Shown: one piece after another, positions 22,481 through 35,000 of the stretch | Position numbering within the stretch: position 1 is the stretch's first letter | How the letters are laid out: every line of letters begins with the position of its first letter | NCBI GenBank assembly: GCA_003342815.1 | Contig: PTEX01000094.1 | Coordinates: 62,001-126,000 of the forward strand | Length of the DNA: 64,000 nt | Source of the DNA: Eudromia elegans | Taxonomy: Eukaryota > Chordata > Aves > Tinamiformes > Tinamidae | Reading direction: 5' to 3' | Position numbers and translations under genes: made by a program | Notes under the pieces: generated by a model | Database searches by the model: none | Told to the model about the DNA's origin: nothing | Seen by the model: only the letters and a program-made list of their open reading frames with translations

Positions 22481-25400
22481 GTTAGGTCCTTACTGAATAA
22501 TGTTCACTTTGTATTAAGGCTCTGCCAAATATTATGAGGATATTTTGGAACATAAGAGCTCACGTTGTAGAAAGCAGAGGAAGGGAATGGAGCTAACATC
22601 TCCAGAAAACATTACATTGTAGATGAGGAACGGGGCACCTATTTTAAAATTGTTTAGGAAATGTAAATAGAGCAGGAAAAGTGCATGCAAGTGAACACAT
22701 TGGAAACAGTCCAGTTGTACCTGAAAATAAGCTCTTCCTCTGTATTGATTTGCCCCATCTTCTACTTTATTTCACTTGGTGTGAATGTCCTGGTGTGAAT
22801 GCCCAATGTCCTGTTCCAGTTGCTGGTGGAGGCTTTGTGGTCACCTTCACTGGAAGTGGCTTCTGAAATTGACATAAGCAAACCCAGCCTGAGATAACCC
22901 TTTTCAATTAGCAGAGCCAAGCTGGGACTTGTATTTTCCAGTGAGAGAAGCTTCTGCAAAGACCTGTTTCTGCTTTTGGAGGATTTACATCTCTTAAGCC
23001 TTGCTCAAAGTTATCTACTTAAGCTGTGCTTAGACTTGCACTCTATACTTGACAAGACAGGAAGACTTTTAAAGTAATAGATCTTAAGATTTGATCCATA
23101 TTAAAAATAATCACTTCAAAAACTGAAAAGGTCTGCCCAGGTTTAAGGCTGGAGAGAGGAGGAGCTAGTCCTAACAGTTTCTAAATTACATCAAGAAGCA
23201 GTAAATTGAAAACATAAGTAAGGATTTTTGCTTTAACATTGCAGCCAAAATCCCAGTGAACTATAGTCAGAGGCTAGGGACAACGAATGCTGCTCTGGCA
23301 CTGCTGCTGGCTGCTGGTCACTTGGGTTTTATACATTCTCAGTTCTTCTGGCTGTGAAGGAGGGATACTTGAGTAAACCCACATTAGAAGCAAGTTTTAG
23401 GTCAATTGTACGCTGAAAGTCTAAAAATAAATAAATAAAAGAGGTTTAATAATACAAGATAATACAAAGCTTTCTTAGCTCTTTCAGAGTTACAGTTTCT
23501 GTGAGGATTCACAGCATTTTCAGAATTCAGATTCCAAATTGATTAGTTGGTTCCAGTTTTGGAGAGGGATGGAACCCTGTTTTGGGTCCTGGAGCCTGAT
23601 GCCATCGGAGAAAGTGGCAAATGGCTCTGGAAGAGGTGTTTAATGTGGAGGAAGGAGTCCCTGGACATGAGATTTACCCCAGCAGAGCTCTGATGCCAGA
23701 AAGAGTAAGAAATCTCCAGATGAAGGTGGGCAGGCTCCCTATGTTCTCCAAGACAAACACATGACAGTTTCCAACTCATTTCCATGACAGTTACAGGGTT
23801 TATCTACTCCATTTATGGAAGAATATGGATAGCATGGCTTTCTCTTTGGAGGTGGAAATAAAATACTGGATCCTATTTTTCCATCTCAAAACTTTTTCCT
23901 TTCTCATTTCCCTTGTCCTTGCTGGTAGAAGGGTAGAACAGGAGTGATAATATATCTTTCCCAGCATCACACATATGCACACAAAAGACTTATGAAGATT
24001 AAATAGCTGATGCTTCATCTAGCAAGGAAAAGGTGTGCATGAATTATTAGTGCTATGGGGAGAATATTCAAGAGCTGACAGTAGGGCTGTAGGTGGTGGG
24101 TAAATGGCCAGCTAGGGACTTGTGCAGATCAAAGCTCTGCAGATCGGAGTGTTAATTTGGAGAGGCAAAAAGAAGGAACAACCCTTCTCTGTCATAAGCA
24201 TTACTGACATAGTACATGCACAATAGATAAGTTACTTCCTAGTGATCTGAGGAAAAATAATTTAACTAAGTGTTGTATATAATGAAATTGTTTTTGTTTC
24301 CTTGTGCTGCTAGGAATAGCTTTAAAAAGTGAAGTTTCTTTGCTTATCAGATTGAAGGGGAAATGATTTATCATTCATTTATTTTACTATACTGTCCTTT
24401 TTCATGTTGGCTGCATCTTTCATGGCATGAGTGTTTTTGCATACAGCTACCAACAAGAGCCTGTGATTTCTGGACATATCTTGATTTTAAAAGGTTTTTT
24501 TCTGTTAAACAGTATGAACAATCTTTGAAAACTTTCCATTTACCCCCTTGCAGGGAAAAAAAAAACTGTAGCAATGCAGACTGGCCTCAAGCTTTGATAC
24601 CTACTTGAATGCTCTTGTGCTATAGGAAGAGTAACGCAAGCCATCTGGAGAGCCCCATGAAAAGACAGACACACACATATATCTCCCAAGGTGGATATGG
24701 GTGCAGAGCTGGCCAAAAAAGTGCAAAGCTTGGAGTGGTTTCGGTTACAAGTCACAAAGCTTCTTCAGGCTATGCTAGTCTTGAGAATGCATCAGGAATG
24801 AATGGATTTTATTTATGGCTCTCACTTTGTGAGTACTGTCAGTCCTGATTACGCTACTTCCTAGGTTTCTTTTGCTTAGGGAGAGCTGATATCGCAGAGC
24901 TTATCTGCTATGCAGTAGATGTAAGCTATTCTTCTGCTGTTTATCCGAATCCATTTACTTTGTATTGATTCAGTTCCTTAGAAAATAGTCCTTGATTCTT
25001 TGCAAAATAGAAGGATCCCTTGAGTTTCGTCTAAGCAACTGAGTTTGATTATTGTTACATAGTGAATATTGATTTATAAGTGATTTTAATGGGCGGTGTG
25101 AAAACTACTGTATTTTACATCACATTAGAAGGAAAGTTTAAACTCTTGACGTTTTAAATATTTTTGGATCCATGTGCTTTGGTCTAAGCTTAGCCAATGC
25201 TTGATTGTTGTTTGACTGCTTATTGCCCAGTGCAGTTTTCGCAATTGCTGCTTGCTTAACCATGCTGAATGGTCTATTGGCAGAGCTCAGATATTTCTTT
25301 CCAGAGCATACAAATGTATATTGATTGTGTTTTAAAAAAGAAAAAAAAGGTATTTTGTTTGTCAATTACAATTGTTGTCTCAGAGCTGTAAAATTTAGAC

Positions 25401-27620
25401 TGAGAGGACCAGGGGGATTTCTTTGGGTCTGAGATTTAGAGCAAAATTGCTTACCATTTGTATTACAGAACTTCTATAATTGCAATTTTATCATTAGAAA
25501 AAGACTAGAAATAATCCGCATGAACTGTCTTGATTATCACTGCAGTTCTCAGAAATAAACCAGCATCTGGCAGCTATTACAAAGCTGTTTATGCAGCGGA
25601 GATCCCCGTGACTCTTCATCCTTTTCAAAGGTAGGACACCACTTCTGCTCATCAGGGAAGGAAACACTCTAAGGAAGTTTTAAGGTAGGAAAGTACGGAA
25701 CATATGGTTTCCTATCCATTGTAATACTGGATAAGAAAAGGGTACTTGGTACGACCTTTGCAAAATATACCCAAAAATGTTCAACAAGCTCTCTTGGCTA
25801 CATCTAGACAGCTTCATCACGACACAGTGGTTCCAACTCCTGACTATGGAAGTGATTCAGTCTTTTTGAAGACAGAGCAGGGTGCAAACCTTCAGTAGCA
25901 ACAAGATCACGTCTCTTGCAAGCACTGGCAAGGCTCAAAATCCACATAATTTATAAGACCTGTAGTGTCACAGATACCCTTGGTCCAAACATGGGACCTG
26001 CTGATCTAGTTCTGCTGTGGCTTCAGTATCGTGTTCTTGCAGCAGAGTGAAAAAAGCATTTCTTTTGTAAAGGGAGACCTTTTACAATGAGCAGTAAAAC
26101 TGCTCAACTGCTCTGGGGAGGCCGGGGCAGTTCTGAATTACTCTTTTCCAACAGATGGGTTGACAACCTTTGTTTGAGCCTGACATTTCATAACCCACCT
26201 CATACTTGTGCTGTTTCAAAATGATTTTCCCCTGATCCTGCTTTGCTATTTAATTATAGTTCTACCTGTAGTGTATTTCCAAGACTTGTTTGTGTGTTTT
26301 CTGGAGGCCTTTCTTAATTATATGGGTAAGTACTTTTATGATCGATTCCTGAAATTAAAACAGTCTACCATTACGCTTATTTTAGCTTATTTCTTTATCA
26401 TCCCTTGGGTTTATTGCGGAGTGCAGTGTATGGTTTTTTTAGTCAAGTTGTTTGTGCATTTCAGAGTACTTTCTTCTCCTTTTTTAATTTACTGGTCTCT
26501 CTCTTTTATTGCCCTCTTCATCTTCTTCCCTCTTCAGCAGGATCCTCTACTATCTTATTTTCTTCCCTTAACATCCTGTCTACTTCCCTTAACATCTCTT
26601 CCCAGTCTACGGGCTGTGACTGCAAGAGGGCTAGGGCAGTTATGAGTGGGTTATAAAATTAAGTTGCTAATTTGGGGTATGGCAATAAAGGGAAGCTTTA
26701 GGAAAGATGCTCTTCAAGACAGTATTCCATTGTGCTCAGAGCTGTATACTGACATAGAAAGGTATCACTTTTGCCCCCAGCATTTCTGATTTAACACTGG
26801 TAACAACAGGTGACAAAACAAACAGAGAGCGCGTTCCTGAATTCCTTCGGTATGATGAACAACTTGACTTAAAAATACCTACTCTTGCCTCAACTTCTCA
26901 TTTCCGTGTCTGCATTTTTACTCTCAGTCTTCCATAAAGTATTTTTGAAGGTAACAACTCATAAGGTAGTTTCTCAACCAGCCAAGGAAGACATAGAGAA
27001 AAGCTGACAGATACACTGGATTGTGAGGAAACTGTCCCTTCTAACTGGAGCAATTGCTGACAGCTGGCAGCTTTGTAGGTCTGAGAGTTCATGAGAATAG
27101 CACCAGAAATAATGAGAAACAATTCTGTGTTACCCAGTATCACTTCTTTTTTCATAACTGCATGCCTTTCTCCTTCTCCTTGTTAACATCTTGAGGATTC
27201 AGTGTGCCCTGGACTAAATCCTCTGAAATAATCACTGCTCCTTGTAGCATAGATGCCCATAGCTCCAGGGTATCCATGTGCCACCAGGCGTAGGATTATG
27301 CAGAATTTAGCCTTTCCTGACTCTGTATTGAGTAGAAAGCACCAGTATGTCTGGAGATGGACCTTTTCATCCCAAAATATTATCATGGGTCAGCTCACCT
27401 AATTTTAGATGTCTTATGTCTATAATGGAAACTTCTCCATCTTACCCAGATACCCCTGATTCCCTTTAGAGTCAACAGTAAAAGGTAGGAAGTTTAACAG
27501 CATGATTCATCTGACCTGCATTAAATGGATTACTTTCTAGAAGTGTCTGTTCCTCTCTATAGATTACGAAGACACAGTAGTTTTTATATAGACATCTACT
27601 CTAATTCTCTGGTGTTTGGT
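22481..27620. other. Intergenic stretch without recognised gene
   Basis: AT-rich non-coding DNA. A 14-bp segment 'cttcccttaacatc' is duplicated at 26,562-26,575 and 26,583-26,596. A hydrophobic 145-codon frame at 26,208-26,645 has no family resemblance that I recognise and sits in T-rich sequence, so I do not treat it as a gene. Confidence 0.5.
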
Positions 27621-27672
27621 CAGGTTGGACTAGATGGTCCCTTCCAACCTCAACCATTCTGTGATTCTGTGA
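27621..27672 (+). mobile_element. CR1 3'-end fragment (sense)
   Basis: The text 'ggttggactagatggtccct' followed by 'tccaacctcaaccattctgt' is the classic CR1 3' terminus, ending in about two ATTCTGTG tail units (27,656-27,672). Only about 50 bp is present. It lies tail-to-tail with the CR1 at 27,901. Confidence 0.85.
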
Positions 27673-27900
27673 ATCCCTGCATATCATTAAAGCCTTCACA
27701 TATCATTCAGCAGCATTGCTAGTTGGACTCCATTCCCTATGGACAAGCTGTGGTGATAATCATGAAGCAGCATCTTTATACCAACAAATTAGCAAAGAAT
27801 AGGAAAGAACAGTATTGGTCAAGGATAGAGCAACTTAGGCTAGGAGGAGGGCCAGGGATTTTCTGAAATAGCTGTAGAATAGCCTGGGTATCAGATTTAC
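27673..27900. other. Spacer between tail-to-tail CR1 copies
   Basis: About 228 bp of unique non-coding sequence. It would form the loop if the two flanking CR1 ends paired in RNA. Confidence 0.6.
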
Positions 27901-28245
27901 AGAATCACAGAATGGTTGAGGTTGGAAGGGACCTCTAGAGATCATCTAGTCCAACCCCCTGTTCCAGCAGGGACACCCAGAGCACAGGGTGGCATCCAGG
28001 TGGGTTTGAAGATCTCCAGAGAAGGAGACTCCACAACCTCTCTGGGCAGCCTGTTCCAGGGCTCCATCACCTTCACAGGAAAGAAATTCTTCCTCACATG
28101 GAGATGGAACTTCCTGTGTTTCAACTTGTGTCTGTTACCCCTTGTCCTGTCAGTGGCCACCACTGAGAAGAATCTGACCCCCTCCTCCCTACATTCTCCC
28201 CTCAGGTACTTATACATATTGATCAGGTCATATTTAGGACCTGAT
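27901..28245 (-). mobile_element. CR1 LINE 3' fragment (antisense)
   Basis: It starts with the CR1 3' end in reverse ('agaatcacagaatggttgag', then 'gttggaagggacc') and continues colinearly with 21,066-21,400 of the larger CR1 copy. That includes the segments for 'cagcctgttccagggctcca' and 'ttacccc'. It breaks off at about 28,245 after 'tattgatcaggtca'. It is less diverged than the 11-kb copy. Its first 33 bases are the exact reverse complement of 27,636-27,668. Confidence 0.9.
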
Positions 28246-31200
28246 AAGAGATATGCAAGTTTGACAATGATGTAATTTAACTAAGTCTTGGGCAGTTGGG
28301 ATGGGAATTATTAGGCTGTTGGGCTGCATGTTATCTTTTAAAAAAATCTTATCTTCTCTCTCTTCCAGAACCCAGAAGTAAACAGGAGAAGTGATTATGT
28401 TGGCTTTGGGGAATTCTAGCATGTGGGCTGATTTAGTCATTTCCCTCACCCTACTTAAGATAATGTTGATATAAAGAAAATGTTTCTCTTGGACTAAAAT
28501 TAGCCAGCAGAATAATTGCTGGAGCATGATGACAATTTTCGATAGGAAAAACACTTGATGCAAATGTTTCACTTATTATGAATGGGATAATGCTTATTAA
28601 TTCTACTTCATCATTAAGGTGCTCTGCAGAGCATGGATTTTCTCTTTGTCAGTCATAACCTGCTTGCAAAATGACCTGTATCTCTGAAATCTTTCAATTA
28701 ACGACAGCATTAAAACCACTTTTGCCCCAGTCCTGTGTATGGAGATCCATCCTGTTGTACCAATAGTCTTTTTCTTTTTCATAACTGGCTCTACTTTTTT
28801 AGCTACCTCATTTGCTTGCCTTCACTGTTCTGTGACATGATGCTCTCATAGACAGAAATGAAGCCAGAAGGAGTGATTTTCTCCTTAAATACCCTCTGTA
28901 AGAATGGCAGAGGTGAAGAGGTTATGAATCCTTGTAAACTCACAGGATTTATGAAATCCTGACTATTCGGCTGCAAATTCTTCAGGAATCATGACTGGTG
29001 CTCAGGACACTCTTTGCTCTTATTCCAGTAGAGGTAACGTTAGAGAGGAATTCGTGTCTTCTTTTGCAAGACCTGGACTGCCAAACTGAACTTGATTCCC
29101 AGCTCTGCCACAGTCTTTCTCTGTAACCTTAGGCAAGACAGATTGAATCAATGCCCAGGTTTCCTATGTTGAAAAATGTGAATTTCACAGAACAGGTGAC
29201 AGGCCTGGTCATGATTCTTTTCTGATACCTCAGGAACTTGTTTCTAAACCAGTTCATAACAGGGAAATGCTGGGAGATGTCTCCTGATGGGATATTTCAG
29301 ATGTGGCAACATCTGGAAGATCAGATTAGGGAGCTTTTTATTTTAGGACATTCAAAGTTCACTCTGGAGAGAGAAACTGGAAGGATGTGGAAGATGTGGA
29401 AGATATGATGTAGAAAAATCAGTTAACTCTTTAGAGCAGAGCTTGAGTTTGAATTTTCCAAAAACCTCCAATGTCTGCTGGAAGGTATGTCCAGCATAAA
29501 GAGAATGATACTTCAGGTATGCGTTAGTGAGAAAAGGCTTGTGGATGAGACTTATGCAGGTGAAGAAAGGATTTTGGAGGTGGATTTGAACACAAGAGAA
29601 GCTGGAGGCATCTTTGGAAAAGATCCCTGGGGCTATGTTGCTTCTCTAAGAGAGGACCTAGCAATCTTCTGCAAAAGGTGCACTGGTAGCTCCTGAGAGC
29701 AGCTGGATGTATGTACGCTTGGACCAAAAGGAAAAACCTGGGAGCTAGAAGAAGACCAAAGTTTTCATGTGCCTCCTCCTAAGAGGGCAATTCTTATGGC
29801 TTTGGTCACAAGGGATATTCTCCAAATCTGTGACCAATAAAGGATGTTAGAGGGCTAAACACAGAGTAATGATAAGCTGTATATCTTCCTTTTGAAGTGC
29901 AATCCATACATAGTCTGTTTGTCCTTGTTTGTCCTACTGTCTTGTCTGTGTTTTAATGGTCTAACTCCCCTGACCAACTTCTGAAAGACTCTCAGTAACT
30001 TTCTGGTTTGCTTGGGAGCTCTAACAGTGCCAAGAACAGACCCGGGGGCAGCACACTGCAGTGGCTGTGAAGGCCTGATAGACTTTATACTAATTCTCAT
30101 CTCTGCCTGCTTTCTTACTGGGGTTTGTAAATAGTCATTTCTCACATGTTCACAGTAGACTTTCCATGAGGGAAAGGCCAAGTCCCTCATTACATTGCTA
30201 ATCTAGGAAAACTGCCATCACTCCTACCTGTGCACTTCAACCACTGGCTGTCCTCCAGTAACGGGTGAGACCTTGTCTCAGTTGAGTTATCCCATCCTCT
30301 CTAATTTGTGAAAACAGTTTCTTTAGCTCTGAGTTTTGGGTTCTTTTTTGCATCTTTGAGTTCAGGCATCTGGAATTGCTAATGGTGTGCTGCCTGCTGC
30401 CAGGAGCAAAGTCCTCTTTTTTTCACATCTTAAAATTACTGTTATTGGGCTGCTTTTAGCTTTTGAAAGCTGTTTCATGCATATTGAAGCAGCCTTGTCC
30501 CTTGGTCCTCGGGATTGTGTCACCTTGTCCATGGTTCATTACAAAGAAAAGTTTGCGATGTTCTTGGAGGAGTCAAAATGAATCACAAAAGACAGCACGC
30601 ATTTCAGCTCAAAATCACTTTAGTACTTCCAAAAAATGAACAGAATAGGAACTAAAAAAGACTAGCAGTTAGGGACAGATTTTCAAAAGATTGTGCTATT
30701 ATTTTCTAGGATCAGTACTTGAGTACTTTCTAGTATTATTAGCTAACTATTTTGATGCTGAAAGGAGAGTAAACACTTTAAGTCTTCCTCTAGTGATTTT
30801 CCTGAAGCAAAAGTTGTGAAATACATTTGAAAACTGGGGCTCTTCAGCTTGGTGACCATGTATAAAAAAAGTGGCATGCATCTGTTTTTGTGCCTGCTTG
30901 CATGGAATGGGATATGAGATCCCTATTTTGTTGAAATGAAAAACGATGACAAAAATGGGTGGGTTTTCAAGGTTGCAGGAAGTCTGGGTGGGTGGCAACT
31001 CTGATTGCTTTTTATGTAATCCTGTACACTCAAAAAATATATTTTTCCAAGGTCTTTCGTTGTATCCCCTGCATCAGGGAAAGGGCCCTGACCTTGTTCA
31101 CATTGCTACTTTCTTAGGCAGCAAAAACAGATTATTCAATGGTGACTAAACACAGAAAAAAATGGAGATAGGAAAATTAATGAAATTTAGTGCTTTCTGA

Positions 31201-31659
31201 GAATAAATTCATGAAGTCTAGGAAGGGGTCTGTCACTTGCAAGAGTTATCTGTAATTTAAGGTATCAATAGTGTGGTTAGTGTTAAGTGGAAAATGACTC
31301 CCAATTTATTGAGACTTCTGCTGTGGTTTCTTTACTTAGGGGCAGATTCTGTCATCTCAATGAAAAATTATGGAGTACTTTAATCTGCTAAGAGGTATGC
31401 TGAGATACCAGGATGATTGTCTGAACATTGATCATTTTCCAAGTAGCAATCCTAAAGCTACCAATCTGTTAAACACTCTAGTTTCTGAATGCCACAATTT
31501 GGGTATAAAATGATTGCTGTCCAAGTTGACTTCCAATGATTTCATGGATTTTACCTCAGATTTCAGCGGGAATATTTGATATATTCCAAATAATTTTAAA
31601 TGTTTCCAATCATTTTCAAAATCCATCTCTTTAAAATTCAGACTTGAATCTTTTATGGC
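28246..31659. other. Intergenic stretch without recognised gene
   Basis: Non-coding DNA. A short tandem array of a 9-bp 'atgtggaag'-type unit lies at 29,381-29,406. Open frames are short and featureless. Confidence 0.5.
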
Positions 31660-32020
31660 TCAAGGCGTCGATGCAGGAATTAGGACCAGTGGGTCCAGCC
31701 CTGTGCCGGGTGCATCTTCCTATAGGCAGAAGTTTGAGCGGTGCCTACGTGTTCTCCTAGGCCAGACAAGTGCCAGCATCACCCAAGACATAAACATGGG
31801 AGGCTCCGCACCGGGGATAGCCCTTCCTTACCCTCCTTCTTTGCTGCGGTTGTGGTGGCCGTGAGGCTACTTTGGTCCTTGGAAGGGTGCTGCCTTCCAG
31901 GGCTGGCTCCCAAGCTCTGCCCACATCCTGCCTTTCCCTGCCAACTTACTCAGAGGGCTGTAGTCCACAAGAAGGAATTTTTGCCCTGCATTGGGACGGA
32001 GCACAGAAATAAGGTAGGTC
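31660..32020. promoter_or_regulatory. Isolated GC-rich, CpG-containing patch
   Basis: This 360-bp patch is clearly GC-richer than its surroundings and contains about a dozen CpGs (for example at 31,667-31,740 and 31,807-31,862). It ends near a + strand donor-like site AATAAG|GTAGGT at about 32,012. It might be a small orphan CpG island, a non-coding exon or an unclassified old repeat. Nothing in it encodes a recognisable protein. Confidence 0.25.
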
Positions 32021-35000
32021 TTACGTGGCTGTGTGGTAGGCAGAATGCTTTCTGTTCCTCACACTCTTTTCCTCATCTGAGTAGCAGGAGAAAATAGTCT
32101 ATTTCAAGAGGAAATCTCTGCTTTTCCTCTTGAAATGTTTCTTTTGCTGTGAAATTCAAACTGTGCAAGGGCAAAGTAGATATTTATAACACATGAGTGA
32201 AGAGAAATCTCTCATTAAATGAAAGGGTCACCTTAGAGTAACTATTGAACAGACTTAAGATGATTTGGCAATATATTTATTTTAAGAACTTGCCCTCCTC
32301 AGAAGGGTGGGTCAACCTCAATGTCAGGGTCTGTACTGCTTCCTTCTTACTTTGGTCTAGCGTAATTCAATTTAATTTGTTTGGTTTGAGGTTTTTGTTG
32401 TTGTTGTTTTCTTTTTCTTTCTTTTTTTTTTTTTTTTTGAGGATTTCTTTTTGATTTTCATTAATACCTGGAGTTGCAGCTGCACATCAGGATGGAGTCA
32501 GTCTCTGAGATCTTAAAGATTTGCTATAACAAAGAAATAAGTGATTCCTGCTATTTGGAATATGATGAAACTGAAATGCTTCAAGCTTGAATACTTAGCC
32601 TGCACTTGCCTGATCTTTCCAATAATTCATGTTCCTTTGAAGACGTTTCATTGTCCCGATTTCCCTGTTCTTGAATTGTTGCCAGTTAAATTGAGTCCTC
32701 CTGGTGTTGTTCATAGGCTGCAGTCATAAAACTGACACTCTTTTACATTGGTATGTGGGAAAGAAATCTTTTCTTTTTTTGCCTCTAGGATGTTATTAGG
32801 AACAAGATGACAACTTGTGAATGTTTTCCAGGTATCATAATGCTTTGATATATTGGAATGTTGAATAACAGTGGTGATAACATCACAACAATATGTGATA
32901 GAAGACTCATTCTGTTGCATGGAATATCTGCTAGTTTATATAGCAGCTATAGATGGACGTGAAAAGTCTTAATGCTGAAACCCCTAGTCTGTGGGTTAAA
33001 TTTGGTCTTTGTCTTTCTACCTTCAGACTTCATCTGAAAAATATACAAGAATAGGGAAAATACTGGTCCCAATGGCATTACTGTGTATATAATTGAATGC
33101 TTTGCAGAAATAATGGTGTGACTTTTATTTAAAAAAAAAAAACAACAAAGCAAAGATTTAGAGGAATCTAGTAACATATTATGAAGGGTTTTCTTTTGTT
33201 TTCTTTTGTTTTGTGTGATAGTCACTTCATAACTATTAAAGACACAGATGAGTCAAACAAGCTGCTGCACGTGAGCGAATGAATCAATATGTCACTCTAA
33301 TATAATGGTGTGCAAAGGTAAGAAAGAGCCCATTGTTAATGGGAAGAGACTGGGGGGCGTGAGAGCGGATGTACCTTGCAATTATCTCTGACATATTTCC
33401 ACAAACTTCAGAAACGGGAGGTCTGTGTCAAGAAGGAAGAGCTCAATCGTGGTTTTGATCTTTTCTGTTTCATGCTTCTCGGAGGAAAATAATATTCTGA
33501 AAAGGGAGGCCAAATGTGAAGTGTGAGCATGCTTCTTTCTCAGAGTGACTTCAGTGTCAAAGCTGTTGTTCATATAGATAAGAGTGCCAGAGCTAAACCT
33601 GTAACATCCCTCTATTCAGATGGTGCATTCAAAGAATAGAGGAAACCATAAGTACTCTCATCTGGTCTTACATAGCTATCTCAAGGGAAAAAAAGAAAAA
33701 AGAACAAAACAGTTCAATGTCAAAAATTTACTGTATGATGCCAATCATATAGAGAAGATGATCCAATGAAAAGATACATTTTTTTAGCAAGACAAACAGA
33801 AGGTGTTGTGTAGAACAGAGAACAAAGTGTGTGAATAGAGTATATAGAACTTTCATATTTCAAGTAGTGTTGAAGTTTATTGCTATACTTTGCACTAAGA
33901 AATAAAAATAGCAAGGCTAGAATTCTAATACAGCAAACATTTGTCTAGACCTAATAATTTAGGACTGTTAAGCAAGGATTATTTCTTTTCCTATCCTCTT
34001 TAGAGTGTTCTGGGACTTACTTTATTGTAATTCTCCTTGGATGTCAGATTTGCCTGAGAAATGTAAGTCATTGTGCCAGTGTGGCGTTGCACTAGAAACG
34101 AAGGACACAGTTCAGCAGTTTCGATTTAATCATGCTGAATTTTTGAAACAAAATTCCTTCCTAAAATTCAGGAATCGCCCCAGCAACTCGCAAGCCCTGC
34201 GTGCCAAGTGGAAGTGCAATGCTGGAAGCTGAATTGAGAGTGGTGTTGCATTGGAAGGCCTGCCCGTCTCTCTAGGATACATCCATAAATATTGGATGAA
34301 AATTGCACTTTCTTAGATATCTTAAAAAAGAGAGAAAAAAAAGTGATTTCTAGTAAGAATACAGTGAATGCAGTGGTTACGGCTAACCACTTGTAGCTAA
34401 CTACTCTAGTCTTGGAATTTTTTTTTTCATTAGTTCTACGCAAATGTGTAATTCTTCTCAGTCTATGAATTCAGGATCATTTTGTGTTTAGGTTCTAAGC
34501 ATTTAAACTATATGTATAAAAAGCACAACTATATGTGTAGTTGTAATATTTCAAGTTCCTAGAGGGAATAGAAAAAGGAGAAAAAGGAGAGGTGCAATGC
34601 AGATATCCAGAATTCATTCCTCTCCTCTGCCCCTTACTAGGGAAAAACTCCAAATTCCTGGTATGTTAGCCACTAGCCCACTAGAAAATGATGCAGATTA
34701 AAGCATGGTGAGATTTAAGAACACAGGAGAGAGAAGATGAATGAAGTTGTTCTAGAGATCAAGTATATCAGGCCATGGTAACTAAGTACTTGAAAAATTT
34801 CCTCGTTCCAACAGGGAATTTTCTGTCTCATAAATCAAGAGTAATGACTCTCCAGAGCAGGAAAAGTACTGCAGTTTTTGTACAAGATAGAGACTAGTTT
34901 CTGGTGTTATGAAGAAAAATTTTGGACTTATGCTAGCTATAAGGTCATGTTGTACAGAATCCTCCCCTTTCTCTGTAATGATCTATAAATAAGGATTCTT

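Noticed and set aside
26208..26645. 145-codon hydrophobic open frame resembling a membrane protein
   Set aside because: T-rich DNA produces F/L/I/Y-rich translations by chance. No topology pattern of a known family and no exon signals.
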